From an uncultured Lachnospiraceae bacterium (lineage in GTDB: Bacteria > Bacillota_A > Clostridia > Lachnospirales > Lachnospiraceae), in NCBI GenBank assembly GCA_947178085.1, contig CAMWWS010000192.1, positions 1 to 5,760 on the forward strand: 5,760 nucleotides of DNA. Direction: 5' to 3'. Position 1 is the stretch's first letter, and each line of letters starts with the position of its first letter. Positions 1 to 5,760 of the stretch are shown one piece after another. The notes beneath the pieces were generated by a model that saw only the letters and a program-made list of their open reading frames with translations, ran no database searches and was not told where the DNA came from. The translations under genes were made by a program, and so were the position numbers.

Positions 1-507
1 CGGGGATTTACAAAAGATGATGCCTTATGGGCGTATCATATTTGGAATGACCCTGAAATGGGCAAATATTTACCGGATGAAGCAAAGGAAGATATAGATG
101 AGGAATATCTAAAAGAACTGGAAGTACTCGGTGATAGTGACGAGTGCTGTTATCTGATTCCGGTGCTAAAAGATTCCATGCAGCGGGTTGGAACGTGCAG
201 TTTTATGATAAGCGAGGAAGAAACGAAAAATTGCGATGCAATTTGTCGTTCGAAAATCTATGATATTGCTTACTGTGTACATAGGGATTATTGGCGTCAG
301 GGGTATGCAACGGAAATAGCACAGGGTATGATTGACTATGCCCGCAGTCAGGGTGCGGAAAAAGTGACTATTTTTGTAGGTCAGGAGAATCTTGCGTCTA
401 ACCGAGTTGCCGTAAAATGCGGCGGCAAAATCGTAAGTGAAAGCACATATAAGAAAAAAGGAACCGGTGTGGTTATGAAAGACTATAAATATGAAATTTT
501 ACTTTAA
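1..507 (+). CDS. GNAT family N-acetyltransferase, 5' end outside window (partial)
   Basis: Transfers an acetyl group from acetyl-CoA to an amine; the acceptor cannot be told from sequence. The reading frame is open from base 1, giving 168 visible residues, so the ATG at 58 is internal. The visible start (RGFTKDDALWAYHIWNDPEM) matches the early part of RimJ/RimL-type GNAT proteins, which usually begin with about 10-15 residues around a 'TERLxLR' motif, so little is missing. The acetyl-CoA binding motif A is clear: a beta strand (IAYCVH), then R99-Q100-G101-Y102-A103 fitting the R/Q-x-x-G-x-G/A phosphate loop, then a helix ending at YARSQGA. The following strand and helix (VTIFVGQENLASNRVAVKCGG) match the family's 'N-x-x-S-x-x-x-x-x-K-x-G' segment. 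It ends with TAA and converges with the AraC-type gene. Its role is probably unrelated to the transporter-enzyme operon. Confidence 0.88.
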   Translation, partial: RGFTKDDALWAYHIWNDPEMGKYLPDEAKEDIDEEYLKELEVLGDSDECCYLIPVLKDSMQRVGTCSFMISEEETKNCDAICRSKIYDIAYCVHRDYWRQGYATEIAQGMIDYARSQGAEKVTIFVGQENLASNRVAVKCGGKIVSESTYKKKGTGVVMKDYKYEILL

Positions 508-510
508 CAC

Positions 511-545
511 AACATTGGAAATGACTCTCAGATACAATCCGCATA
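511..545 (-). pseudogene. Probable 3' remnant of a paralogue of the gene at 5351-5760
   Basis: Bases 513-537 match bases 5401-5425 at 23 of 25 positions, in the same orientation. Read on the minus strand, the copy at 5401-5425 lies inside the coding sequence for LYLGVIPNA near the C-terminus of the partial protein. The copy here reads LYLRVISNV in the equivalent frame. It is preceded by a Gly codon, as in the intact gene apart from one missing codon (G-LYL against GTLYL). Similarity fades on both sides, and the frame here closes after a few more codons (VLK, then TAA) inside the end of the GNAT gene. The simplest reading is a decayed tail of a related gene between two converging genes. A chance match of this quality in about 5.8 kb is unlikely, but the stretch is short. 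Confidence 0.45.
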
Positions 546-1370
546 TCATATATATTTATTGTTTTTTCTGTATTTCAAAGGTGAGATACCCTTTGTTCTT
601 TTAAACGCATTTCCAAAATAATCACTATCATTAAAACCGCATTTCGCAGCAATTTCGTTAATAGATTCATTTGTTTCAAGGAGCATATTCGATGCCTCTT
701 GTATTCTCACATTTATTAGATATTCCTTGTAACCAAATCCAGTGGAAGACTTAAATTTTTTCGAAAAATAGGTAGGACTTATGTTGACATGAGCTGCCAC
801 CGTCTCAAGGCTCAAATCCTCCATATAGTTAGTTCTTATATACTTGGCGGCTTTCTGCATAAGGGTATCCGTCATATCTATGTTTTGGATATGCTCACTG
901 TTTTTGTGGTGCTTATAACGTAACAAAAATATGATAAGCTCCTGAAGGCAATTTTTGATATTTATATCAGAATAATCGTCGCTCTGATCATATTCAGACA
1001 ACATCCTGTTCAAAAGCCCTTCTATATAATCCCTGTGTATACTTGTAATGTGTATAACGGGTTCGGAGTAGAATATCTTCTTGAAAGATATTTGAGAAGT
1101 GGATGATTTTATGTCGGGTATAGCTTCATCGTTAAAAATCATGGCAATACGTTCGTGGACTTTGTCATTTACATATGAGGTTTTATGTATAGTATTCATG
1201 GGTATAAAAACCATATCTCCCCTATCTAAAATATAAATAGAATCGTCAAGAAAAATCTTCCTTGTGCCGCTTTGCAGATAATATATTTCATACATAGGGT
1301 GTAAATGTGCGGAGGGCATATTAAAATATGGATTATGGCGTATTTTGGAGATTTTAAATACCTTGGACAA
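546..1370 (-). CDS. AraC family transcriptional regulator with N-terminal cupin sensor domain
   Basis: A cytoplasmic DNA-binding regulator, probably the activator of the divergent MATE-enzyme operon. Read as 274 residues, typical for the family. The N-terminal cupin (about residues 10-95) shows H22-x-H24-x-x-x-E28 (AHLHPMYEIYYL), the glycine turn SGTRK, and RGDMVFIP followed by H62, the pattern of small-ligand-sensing AraC proteins. Two C-terminal helix-turn-helix units follow: about 187-208 (LSLETVAAHVNISPTYFSKKFK) and about 235-256, with the signature GFNDSDYFGNAFKRTKGISPLKYR close to the AraC consensus. The start is TTG at 1370-1368, because AAGGAG lies 8 bases upstream at 1384-1379. The longer TTG start at 1388 would put that ribosome site inside the gene. 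The ligand is unknown but is probably the sugar handled by the neighbouring enzyme. The gene looks AT-richer than the operon it faces. Confidence 0.9.
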   Translation of the reverse strand: MSKVFKISKIRHNPYFNMPSAHLHPMYEIYYLQSGTRKIFLDDSIYILDRGDMVFIPMNTIHKTSYVNDKVHERIAMIFNDEAIPDIKSSTSQISFKKIFYSEPVIHITSIHRDYIEGLLNRMLSEYDQSDDYSDINIKNCLQELIIFLLRYKHHKNSEHIQNIDMTDTLMQKAAKYIRTNYMEDLSLETVAAHVNISPTYFSKKFKSSTGFGYKEYLINVRIQEASNMLLETNESINEIAAKCGFNDSDYFGNAFKRTKGISPLKYRKNNKYI

Positions 1371-1378
1371 AATTTCAA

Positions 1379-1384
1379 CTCCTT
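1379..1384 (-). promoter_or_regulatory. Ribosome binding site that sets a TTG start for the AraC-type gene
   Basis: On the minus strand this reads AAGGAG, followed by an 8-base spacer (TTGAAATT) and a TTG codon at 1370-1368. The spacing is ideal and no ATG is present in this frame nearby. This favours the shorter TTG start over the TTG at 1388, which lies upstream of the site and has no comparable motif. Confidence 0.7.
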
Positions 1385-1415
1385 CCAAAGTTTTTAATAT
1401 GATGTATCTAAAAAC

Positions 1416-1443
1416 AGTATAATCTAAGAAGGCAAAAAATCAA
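1416..1443 (-). promoter_or_regulatory. Candidate sigma-A promoter for the AraC-type gene
   Basis: On the minus strand, a -35-like TTGATT (1443-1438) is separated by 16 bases from a -10-like TATACT (1421-1416). Transcription would begin near 1409 and leave a leader of about 39 bases containing the AAGGAG site. Both hexamers differ from consensus by only one or two bases. The -10 overlaps the TATAAT of the opposing promoter, so the two polymerases would compete. Confidence 0.5.
1418..1423 (+). promoter_or_regulatory. Candidate -10 element of the MATE-enzyme operon promoter, no clear -35
   Basis: A perfect TATAAT lies here on the plus strand. At the 17-base spacing the -35 position (1395-1400, TAATAT) does not resemble TTGACA, and there is no TG extension before the -10. 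A strong -10 with a poor -35 is the usual form of an activator-dependent promoter, which suits control by the divergent AraC-type protein. The transcript would start near 1430, leaving a leader of about 109 bases before the preferred start at 1539. Confidence 0.45.
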
Positions 1444-1538
1444 GGTTTTTATTTAAATATGCCAAGAATTACATGGAAAACACTTTTTCTTTGTTATACA
1501 ATAGTGGCATTGAAAATAAAGGAAAGTGTATTTTAGCA

Positions 1539-2888
1539 ATGGAACAGAAGAAAATAGACATGACGACAGGGGCGATTATGAAGAATGTGTTTCTTTTTGC
1601 CATTCCTATGGTGGTGGGGAATATATTACAATATCTATATACCACGGTGGATATTCTGGTAATCGGAAATTATTGTGGGGAGACCTCTCTGGCAGCGGTG
1701 GGAACCAGCTCCCAGCCGGTGGAAGTGCTTTTGTGTGTTTTTCTTGGAATCGGCACAGGAGTATCCATATTAATCTCTCAATATGCGGGAGCTAAAGATG
1801 TAACAAGGATGCGGCGTGCAGTGGATACCGCGACATTCTTCGTATTTGTATGCGGCATCCCTCTTTGTGTAATCGGCTATTTTGCAGCGCCGCTTATTCT
1901 TAGATGGATGGGCGCTCCTGCGGATACATGGGACGCTGCAGTGGTATATACCAGAATGGTGCTCCTTGGGACTCTTGGAAATATCGGTTATAATATGAAT
2001 GCAGGAATTCTTCGTGGGCTGGGGGACAGTAAAGCATCTCTGTGGTTTTTGGTAGTATCCTGTGTCGCAAATATCGTACTGGATATTTTGTTTGTTGCCG
2101 GACTGGGAATGGACGCAGGCGGAGCTGCGCTTTCCACAAGTCTTGCGATGTATTTGTCATGGATTATCAGTATCGTGTACATTAGAAAGAAATTCCCGGA
2201 TTTGGAATTATCCTATTTTCCAAAGGGTGTTGATCTGAAAGAATTGAAGCATATCGTTATGATAGGTCTTCCCATCGGATTGAACAATTCCCTGTATTCC
2301 CTTGGGCATGTGGCAATACAGACTTTGGTAAATGCGCAGGGATCCGTTTTTATGGCAGGCAATTCGGTTGCAGGCAGGGTAACGGGAGTGTCCAATATAG
2401 CGATTAACGCGTTATCTGCTGCGGCAACGACTTTTTCGGGACAAAATTACGGAGCGAGGAATTTTGACAGACTACGTCAGGGGTATATTAAGATTCCGGT
2501 AGTTTCCGGTATGGTTACTTTAGCTGCCGGATTATGTGTGTTGCTTTTCCACAGACCTATTTTGCGGATTTTTACAAGAGATGAAGCAGTGCTGGTGTAT
2601 GCCGCCAGATATGTAGTGGTGCTCCTGTTATCACAGTGGTTTTTTGCGATATTTAACGGTATCATCTGCATAGTAAATGGTGTGGGATTGATTCGTTACA
2701 CAACGGTTGTGAATATTTTGATGCTTTGGGCAGTACGCATTCCGAGCGCTTATCTGATTACCCGTTATTTTGACGGAACTTACATTATGTTGTGTTTCCC
2801 TATCAGTTTTAGTTTTGGTATGTTCATGATGATTGGCTATTATGTGTTTTCAAAGAGGTGGAAAGAAATTATCAGAACTGGTCTGTGA
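1539..2888 (+). CDS. MATE family multidrug/cation antiporter-type transporter (MepA/YoeA-like)
   Basis: An inner-membrane transporter of the MOP superfamily; known members exchange Na+ or H+ for organic cations. The 449-residue form starting MEQKKIDMTTG fits the usual 440-460 residues and the typical 'MTxGxIxKxxLxFAIPM' opening. Twelve hydrophobic segments are readable in two halves. Family landmarks include VDILVIGNYCG (38-47), SQYAGAKD (80-87), ILRGLGDSK (157-165) and, in the second half, SGQNYGARNFDR (300-311). An in-frame ATG at 1473 would add 22 residues of non-membrane sequence. I prefer 1539 on family length, although its ribosome site (AAAGGA at 1518-1523, 15 bases away) is weak, so the start is not settled. 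The enzyme gene follows after 23-47 bases, so the two are surely one operon. The substrate is unknown. The pairing suggests a carbohydrate-related compound, but that is inference. Confidence 0.9.
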   Translation: MEQKKIDMTTGAIMKNVFLFAIPMVVGNILQYLYTTVDILVIGNYCGETSLAAVGTSSQPVEVLLCVFLGIGTGVSILISQYAGAKDVTRMRRAVDTATFFVFVCGIPLCVIGYFAAPLILRWMGAPADTWDAAVVYTRMVLLGTLGNIGYNMNAGILRGLGDSKASLWFLVVSCVANIVLDILFVAGLGMDAGGAALSTSLAMYLSWIISIVYIRKKFPDLELSYFPKGVDLKELKHIVMIGLPIGLNNSLYSLGHVAIQTLVNAQGSVFMAGNSVAGRVTGVSNIAINALSAAATTFSGQNYGARNFDRLRQGYIKIPVVSGMVTLAAGLCVLLFHRPILRIFTRDEAVLVYAARYVVVLLLSQWFFAIFNGIICIVNGVGLIRYTTVVNILMLWAVRIPSAYLITRYFDGTYIMLCFPISFSFGMFMMIGYYVFSKRWKEIIRTGL

Positions 2889-2896
2889 TTTTAAGC

Positions 2897-2927
2897 AGGA
2901 GGAAAATCGCAGTGACAGACGAGGAGG
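2897..2927 (+). promoter_or_regulatory. Two tandem ribosome binding sites before the enzyme gene
   Basis: AGGAGG at 2897-2902 lies 9 bases before an in-frame GTG (2912-2914). GAGGAGG at 2921-2927 lies 8 bases before an in-frame ATG (2936-2938). Both are near-ideal. The second is preferred because it serves an ATG and the protein then opens at MIDIYFDKLYR, close to the first folded domain. The first would add eight residues (VTDEEVSE). The site also ensures strong independent translation of the enzyme, just after the transporter's stop at 2886-2888. Confidence 0.65.
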
Positions 2928-2935
2928 TATCTGAA

Positions 2936-5338
2936 ATGATTGACATTTATTTTGACAAATTGTATCGGTATGACAGATTATCGGAACCTTGTTATATTGG
3001 TATTCCGGTGCGGGAAGGAGTTATTTGGGACACAGATGGGGTGCGTGTGTATCAGGCGGGAAATTGTCTGCCCCTGCAGACTAAAGTAACGTCCCGGCAT
3101 AAAGACGGTTCCGTGCGCTTTTTGTTTTTGCGCTTTTTGGCAGATTTGCCGGGGAATAAGAGTACAATGCTGCAGTGCGATTTGCATGGAGCCCCCCGGA
3201 CGGAACAGGATGAAAAATGTGCTTCTGTAAACGTTACTGCTGATCAATCAGGCGTAACAGTGTCCACTAATTGTGGAGAAAATAATTGTGCATTTTCTTT
3301 TAGAGTAGGACACAACAGCCAGAGTATCTTTGAATGGCTGGATGCAGCAGGACGCCTTTATAAACAGGAACAGTTCATAGGTCCGATGCTAAAAGATGGA
3401 ACAGGAAAAGAATACAGGATGCAGATTGGCAGCTGGCAGGTTGTTGAGCAGGGACCGGTCTGTGCCGTATTAAAAGTTATGGGAAGTAATGTGACCGAAG
3501 GGAAAGAATGCAGCCCTAAGATTGATTTTGAATTAAAGCTGACTGCATGGGCAGGAAAGCCATGGGTGGAAATTTCTTATCGGATTATTAATACAACGGA
3601 TCAGCCGTTGCATGTAGCATCGTTGGTATTTTATCTGCTGCGGACAACAGGCGCTGCTCCTATAGAGGGCTTTGTTCCTATGATGATAGAGGAGAAGCTG
3701 GATTCAACCGGATGCGGGGATTCAGTGGATAAATCCGGTTTTGGAGAAGGTCCTGTATTTCACGCCAAAGGAACGGGAGAGGCGGAAGAATTATCAAAGC
3801 AGGTGCCCGTAGAAGACGTGCGTACCTGTGTGGGCAATTCCAACTATAAGACAGATTTTTACATGGGAAAGAACGGTGCGGCTGTGAACCGGGTTGTGGA
3901 TTCCAAATGGCTGATGAATGAGGCGAATGAGCATTTCCCTGAAGTTTTTTACGGAACCTTTTTTGCAGACTGTACAGATGCAGAGGGAGGTGTATGCGCT
4001 ACGGTTTTTCAGGCACAGCAGAATTATCCCAAAGCAGTGCAGGCGGATTTAAACGGTCTGTCCGTAATGCTGGTGCCGGAGAATGTGGAGAATGTTGTTA
4101 TGCAGACGGGGATGTCACGGGAACAAAAATTTTTGCTGCACTTTCATAACGCTGAAGAAAGCCTTACGGAGATTGACAACCGCAGTCTGATTTATCAAAT
4201 GCCCGACAGACCTTATCTGTCACCGGAAGTTCACAGGGATTCCGGTGTCTGGCAGGATGTTTTTGCGGACAAATGGGATATGGAGGTAGAAAGATGCTTA
4301 GTGGGCAGGGCGGATGGTCACTGTCGCGCTTATGGCATGTTAAATTTCGGCGATTCTTATGATGCAGGATATACGAATCAAGGACGCGGGGGCGGCAATC
4401 TGGTCTGGTGCAACAATGAGTATGATTTTCCCCATGCCTGTGCCCTTTTGTATGTTCGTACAGGTATCAGGAGATTTCTGGATTACAATATCGCAGCCTG
4501 CAGCCACTGGATGGACGTGGATGTATGTCATTATCATCCGGATTCGCGTTATATCGGAGGACAGTGGGAACACACGGGCGGTCATTGCATTAACGGAGTT
4601 ATGGTCTGCTCTCACGAGTGGGTAGAGGGGCTTTTGGACTATTATCATTTCACCGGAGATGAAAGAGGTTTGGAAACTGCTTTGGGAATTGGAGAGAATG
4701 TTTTGAACCTTCTCGATAGTTCTATGTATGCCAAGGTAGGCGAGGCTAATGCGCGGGAAACGGGCTGGGCTCTCCGCACGCTGACTGCACTTTATATAGA
4801 GACGCGGGATAAGAGATGGCTGTCCAAATGTGATCGCATTTTACAGGATTTCAAGATCTGGGAGGAACAGTATGGTAATTGGCTTGCGCCCTATACAGAC
4901 AACACCGTTATCCGCGTGGGCTTTATGATTTCTGTGGCTATCGGAAGTATTATGCGTTATTACAGGGAATTCCCCGAACCGGAGTTAAAGAGGATGATGC
5001 TTCGGGCAGTGGATGACCTTATCGAGAACTGTTATGTGGAAAAATGGGGGATTTTCTATTACAAGGAGCTTCCCAGCCTCAACAGGCTCGGAAATAATAC
5101 GCTGCTGCTGGAAGCATTGGCGATTGCCTATGAATTGTCAGGGGATGCGGAATACTTAAAACCCGGAATCAATACGTTTAAGAAGACAATAGCAGAACCT
5201 GTGCCGGGGGCTGTGGGAACAAAAAAGCATGTACAGGACGCAGTGATTGCAGGAAATGCCAGCAGCAAGAATTTTGCACAGAGCATGATACCGCTGGCAA
5301 CTTATTATCGCGCTGCGTCAGAATGCGGAATTTTATGA
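2936..5338 (+). CDS. YetA/PcRGLX-like exo-rhamnogalacturonan lyase family protein (cytoplasmic carbohydrate-active enzyme)
   Basis: Predicted to remove units from rhamnogalacturonan or a similar acidic oligosaccharide. At 800 residues it is near the length of Bacillus YetA and PcRGLX-type proteins. The N-terminal part (about 10-240) has the pattern of the family's RIFT-barrel domain: YIGIPVREGVI, then LPLQTKVTSRHKDGSVRFLF. A beta-rich middle follows (about 240-430). The C-terminal part (about 455-750) looks like an alpha/alpha-barrel, with NNEYDFPHACALLYVRTG (493-510), DVDVCHYHPDSRYIGGQWEHTGGH (527-550), SHEWVEGLLDYYHFTGDERGLE (559-580) and ARETGWALRTLTALY (606-620). The conserved H, E, Y and D residues there are candidates for catalysis and binding. 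No signal peptide or membrane segment is visible and cysteines are frequent, so it should act in the cytoplasm on imported oligosaccharide. Family recalled from motifs, not searched. An unusual glycoside hydrolase with the same folds is the main alternative. Confidence 0.62.
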   Translation: MIDIYFDKLYRYDRLSEPCYIGIPVREGVIWDTDGVRVYQAGNCLPLQTKVTSRHKDGSVRFLFLRFLADLPGNKSTMLQCDLHGAPRTEQDEKCASVNVTADQSGVTVSTNCGENNCAFSFRVGHNSQSIFEWLDAAGRLYKQEQFIGPMLKDGTGKEYRMQIGSWQVVEQGPVCAVLKVMGSNVTEGKECSPKIDFELKLTAWAGKPWVEISYRIINTTDQPLHVASLVFYLLRTTGAAPIEGFVPMMIEEKLDSTGCGDSVDKSGFGEGPVFHAKGTGEAEELSKQVPVEDVRTCVGNSNYKTDFYMGKNGAAVNRVVDSKWLMNEANEHFPEVFYGTFFADCTDAEGGVCATVFQAQQNYPKAVQADLNGLSVMLVPENVENVVMQTGMSREQKFLLHFHNAEESLTEIDNRSLIYQMPDRPYLSPEVHRDSGVWQDVFADKWDMEVERCLVGRADGHCRAYGMLNFGDSYDAGYTNQGRGGGNLVWCNNEYDFPHACALLYVRTGIRRFLDYNIAACSHWMDVDVCHYHPDSRYIGGQWEHTGGHCINGVMVCSHEWVEGLLDYYHFTGDERGLETALGIGENVLNLLDSSMYAKVGEANARETGWALRTLTALYIETRDKRWLSKCDRILQDFKIWEEQYGNWLAPYTDNTVIRVGFMISVAIGSIMRYYREFPEPELKRMMLRAVDDLIENCYVEKWGIFYYKELPSLNRLGNNTLLLEALAIAYELSGDAEYLKPGINTFKKTIAEPVPGAVGTKKHVQDAVIAGNASSKNFAQSMIPLATYYRAASECGIL

Positions 5339-5350
5339 TTGGAACAAACA

Positions 5351-5760
5351 CTATTTTGTCAGATACCGCAGATAGGTGACGGCAGTATCCATGTGTGGAG
5401 CATTGGGAATGACTCCCAGATACAAAGTGCCGTCAAACCCTTCTCTTAGAATAAGTTCCGACTGAGAGATATCAATTGCCATAGGATATTCATCGGTTAC
5501 TGCCGAATAAGCGATGGAAGAATCCAGTTGGACGTCAACAGCATTATCTTCTATGATCACGGTATTTGTAACTAAGCAGGGTTGAAGTTCATCATACAGT
5601 TCGGGGGCTTCTTTCATCAGGAGCTGCTCTATATTGCAGAGATAGCCATTTTTTGAAAATATATCAAAAGCTTTTTTATCCATCAGAACAACATCCAGAA
5701 GTCCGCCGGCAATGGAAGCGGTGATTTTGGTGTTGGATGCGTAAACATATCCATAATCAG
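5351..5760 (-). CDS. C-terminal part of an uncharacterised protein, possibly a binding-protein-like extracytoplasmic domain (partial)
   Basis: The frame is open to the window's right edge, giving 135 visible residues ending at TAG (5353-5351). The ATG at 5683 has no ribosome site and sits inside a continuous segment (GGLLDVVLMDKKAFDIF), so the gene almost certainly begins outside the window. I do not recognise a named family with certainty. The segment TKITASIAGGLLDVVLMDKKAFDIFSKNGY, followed by a short helical stretch, resembles type 2 periplasmic-binding-fold proteins, in which a 'xAAGxLDVxxxD' strand-turn precedes a helix. The tail (GTLYLGVIPNAPHMDTAVTYLRYL) fits a last strand and helix. 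Similar small membrane-anchored proteins occur in Lachnospiraceae, from memory. It converges with the enzyme gene, 12 bases apart, with no obvious terminator between. A related fragment lies at 513-537. Confidence 0.6.
   Translation of the reverse strand, partial: DYGYVYASNTKITASIAGGLLDVVLMDKKAFDIFSKNGYLCNIEQLLMKEAPELYDELQPCLVTNTVIIEDNAVDVQLDSSIAYSAVTDEYPMAIDISQSELILREGFDGTLYLGVIPNAPHMDTAVTYLRYLTK

Larger units (their letters stand above)
1386..1451. repeat. Candidate operator: direct repeat CAARGTTTTTA, two copies
   Basis: CAAAGTTTTTA at 1386-1396 and CAAGGTTTTTA at 1441-1451 match at 10 of 11 positions, start to start 55 bases apart (about five helical turns), in direct orientation. If transcription of the transporter starts near 1430, the first copy covers roughly -44 to -34, next to the -35 position, where AraC-type activators commonly bind. 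The second copy overlaps the -35 element of the regulator's own candidate promoter (1438-1443), so binding there could repress the regulator. The sequence is AT-rich, so this may be coincidence. The assignment as an operator is inference. Confidence 0.35.

Noticed and set aside
58..507. GNAT gene starting at the ATG at base 58
   Set aside because: The frame is open back to base 1 and the upstream residues fit the family, so this ATG is an internal methionine.
546..1388. AraC-type gene starting at the TTG at 1388
   Set aside because: A clear AAGGAG site lies downstream of this codon and is ideally spaced for the TTG at 1370.
1561..1795. Small plus-strand frame (1526-1795) overlapping the start of the MATE gene
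   Set aside because: It is a shifted reading of the transporter with no family features, while the transporter frame is unambiguous.
4340..4648. Open frames on both strands within the enzyme gene (such as 4340-4648 minus and 4359-4625 plus)
   Set aside because: They lie wholly inside a well-supported coding region, carry no ribosome sites and show no recognisable motifs, so they are shadows.
2858..5338. Enzyme gene starting at the ATG at 2858 inside the MATE gene
   Set aside because: It would overlap the transporter by 31 bases without a ribosome site, and the first 26 residues do not look like the family. Strong sites precede 2912 and 2936.
5404..5418. Hairpin TGGGA-ATGAC-TCCCA as a terminator for the converging genes
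   Set aside because: The stem is only 5 base pairs, has no U-run, and lies inside the coding region of the minus-strand gene. It also does not stay intact in the related copy near 513.
513..5425. The 25-base repeat as attachment sites of an integrating element
   Set aside because: No integrase, excisionase or transposase is present between the copies, and the match follows a coding frame, which fits gene similarity better.

Overview
The window looks like a chromosomal segment of a low-to-moderate GC, Gram-positive Clostridia-type bacterium, probably Lachnospiraceae. The reasons are purine-rich GGAGG ribosome sites, Firmicutes-style promoters, a MepA/YoeA-type MATE transporter, an AraC regulator with a two-helix-turn-helix C-terminus, and an intracellular carbohydrate enzyme in the same cluster. 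The assignment rests on style and protein flavour, not on a marker gene.

Layout: (1) bases 1-507, + strand, the 3' part of a GNAT acetyltransferase whose start lies before the window. (2) Bases 508-545, a 38-base gap between converging genes. It holds a short stretch closely matching the 3' end of the last gene in the window, probably a gene remnant. (3) Bases 546-1370, - strand, an AraC-family regulator with an N-terminal cupin sensor. (4) Bases 1371-1538, a divergent control region with overlapping promoter elements and a candidate operator repeat. (5) Bases 1539-2888, + strand, a 12-helix MATE transporter. (6) Bases 2936-5338, + strand, an 800-residue cytoplasmic protein resembling the YetA/PcRGLX exo-rhamnogalacturonan lyase family. 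(7) Bases 5351-5760, - strand, the C-terminal part of a protein of uncertain function that runs off the window.

The core is a three-gene module. The regulator is divergent from a two-gene transporter-enzyme operon, the usual arrangement for a substrate-sensing AraC activator and its target operon. The likely job is sensing and processing a plant-derived oligosaccharide, plausibly a pectin (rhamnogalacturonan) fragment. The unusual part is the transporter. A MATE protein, normally a drug/cation antiporter, sits where an ABC, MFS or GPH sugar importer would be expected, and the enzyme has no signal peptide. Either the MATE protein handles a carbohydrate or glycoside-linked compound, or it exports a toxic product of the enzyme. 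No mobile element, CRISPR array, tRNA or rRNA was seen.
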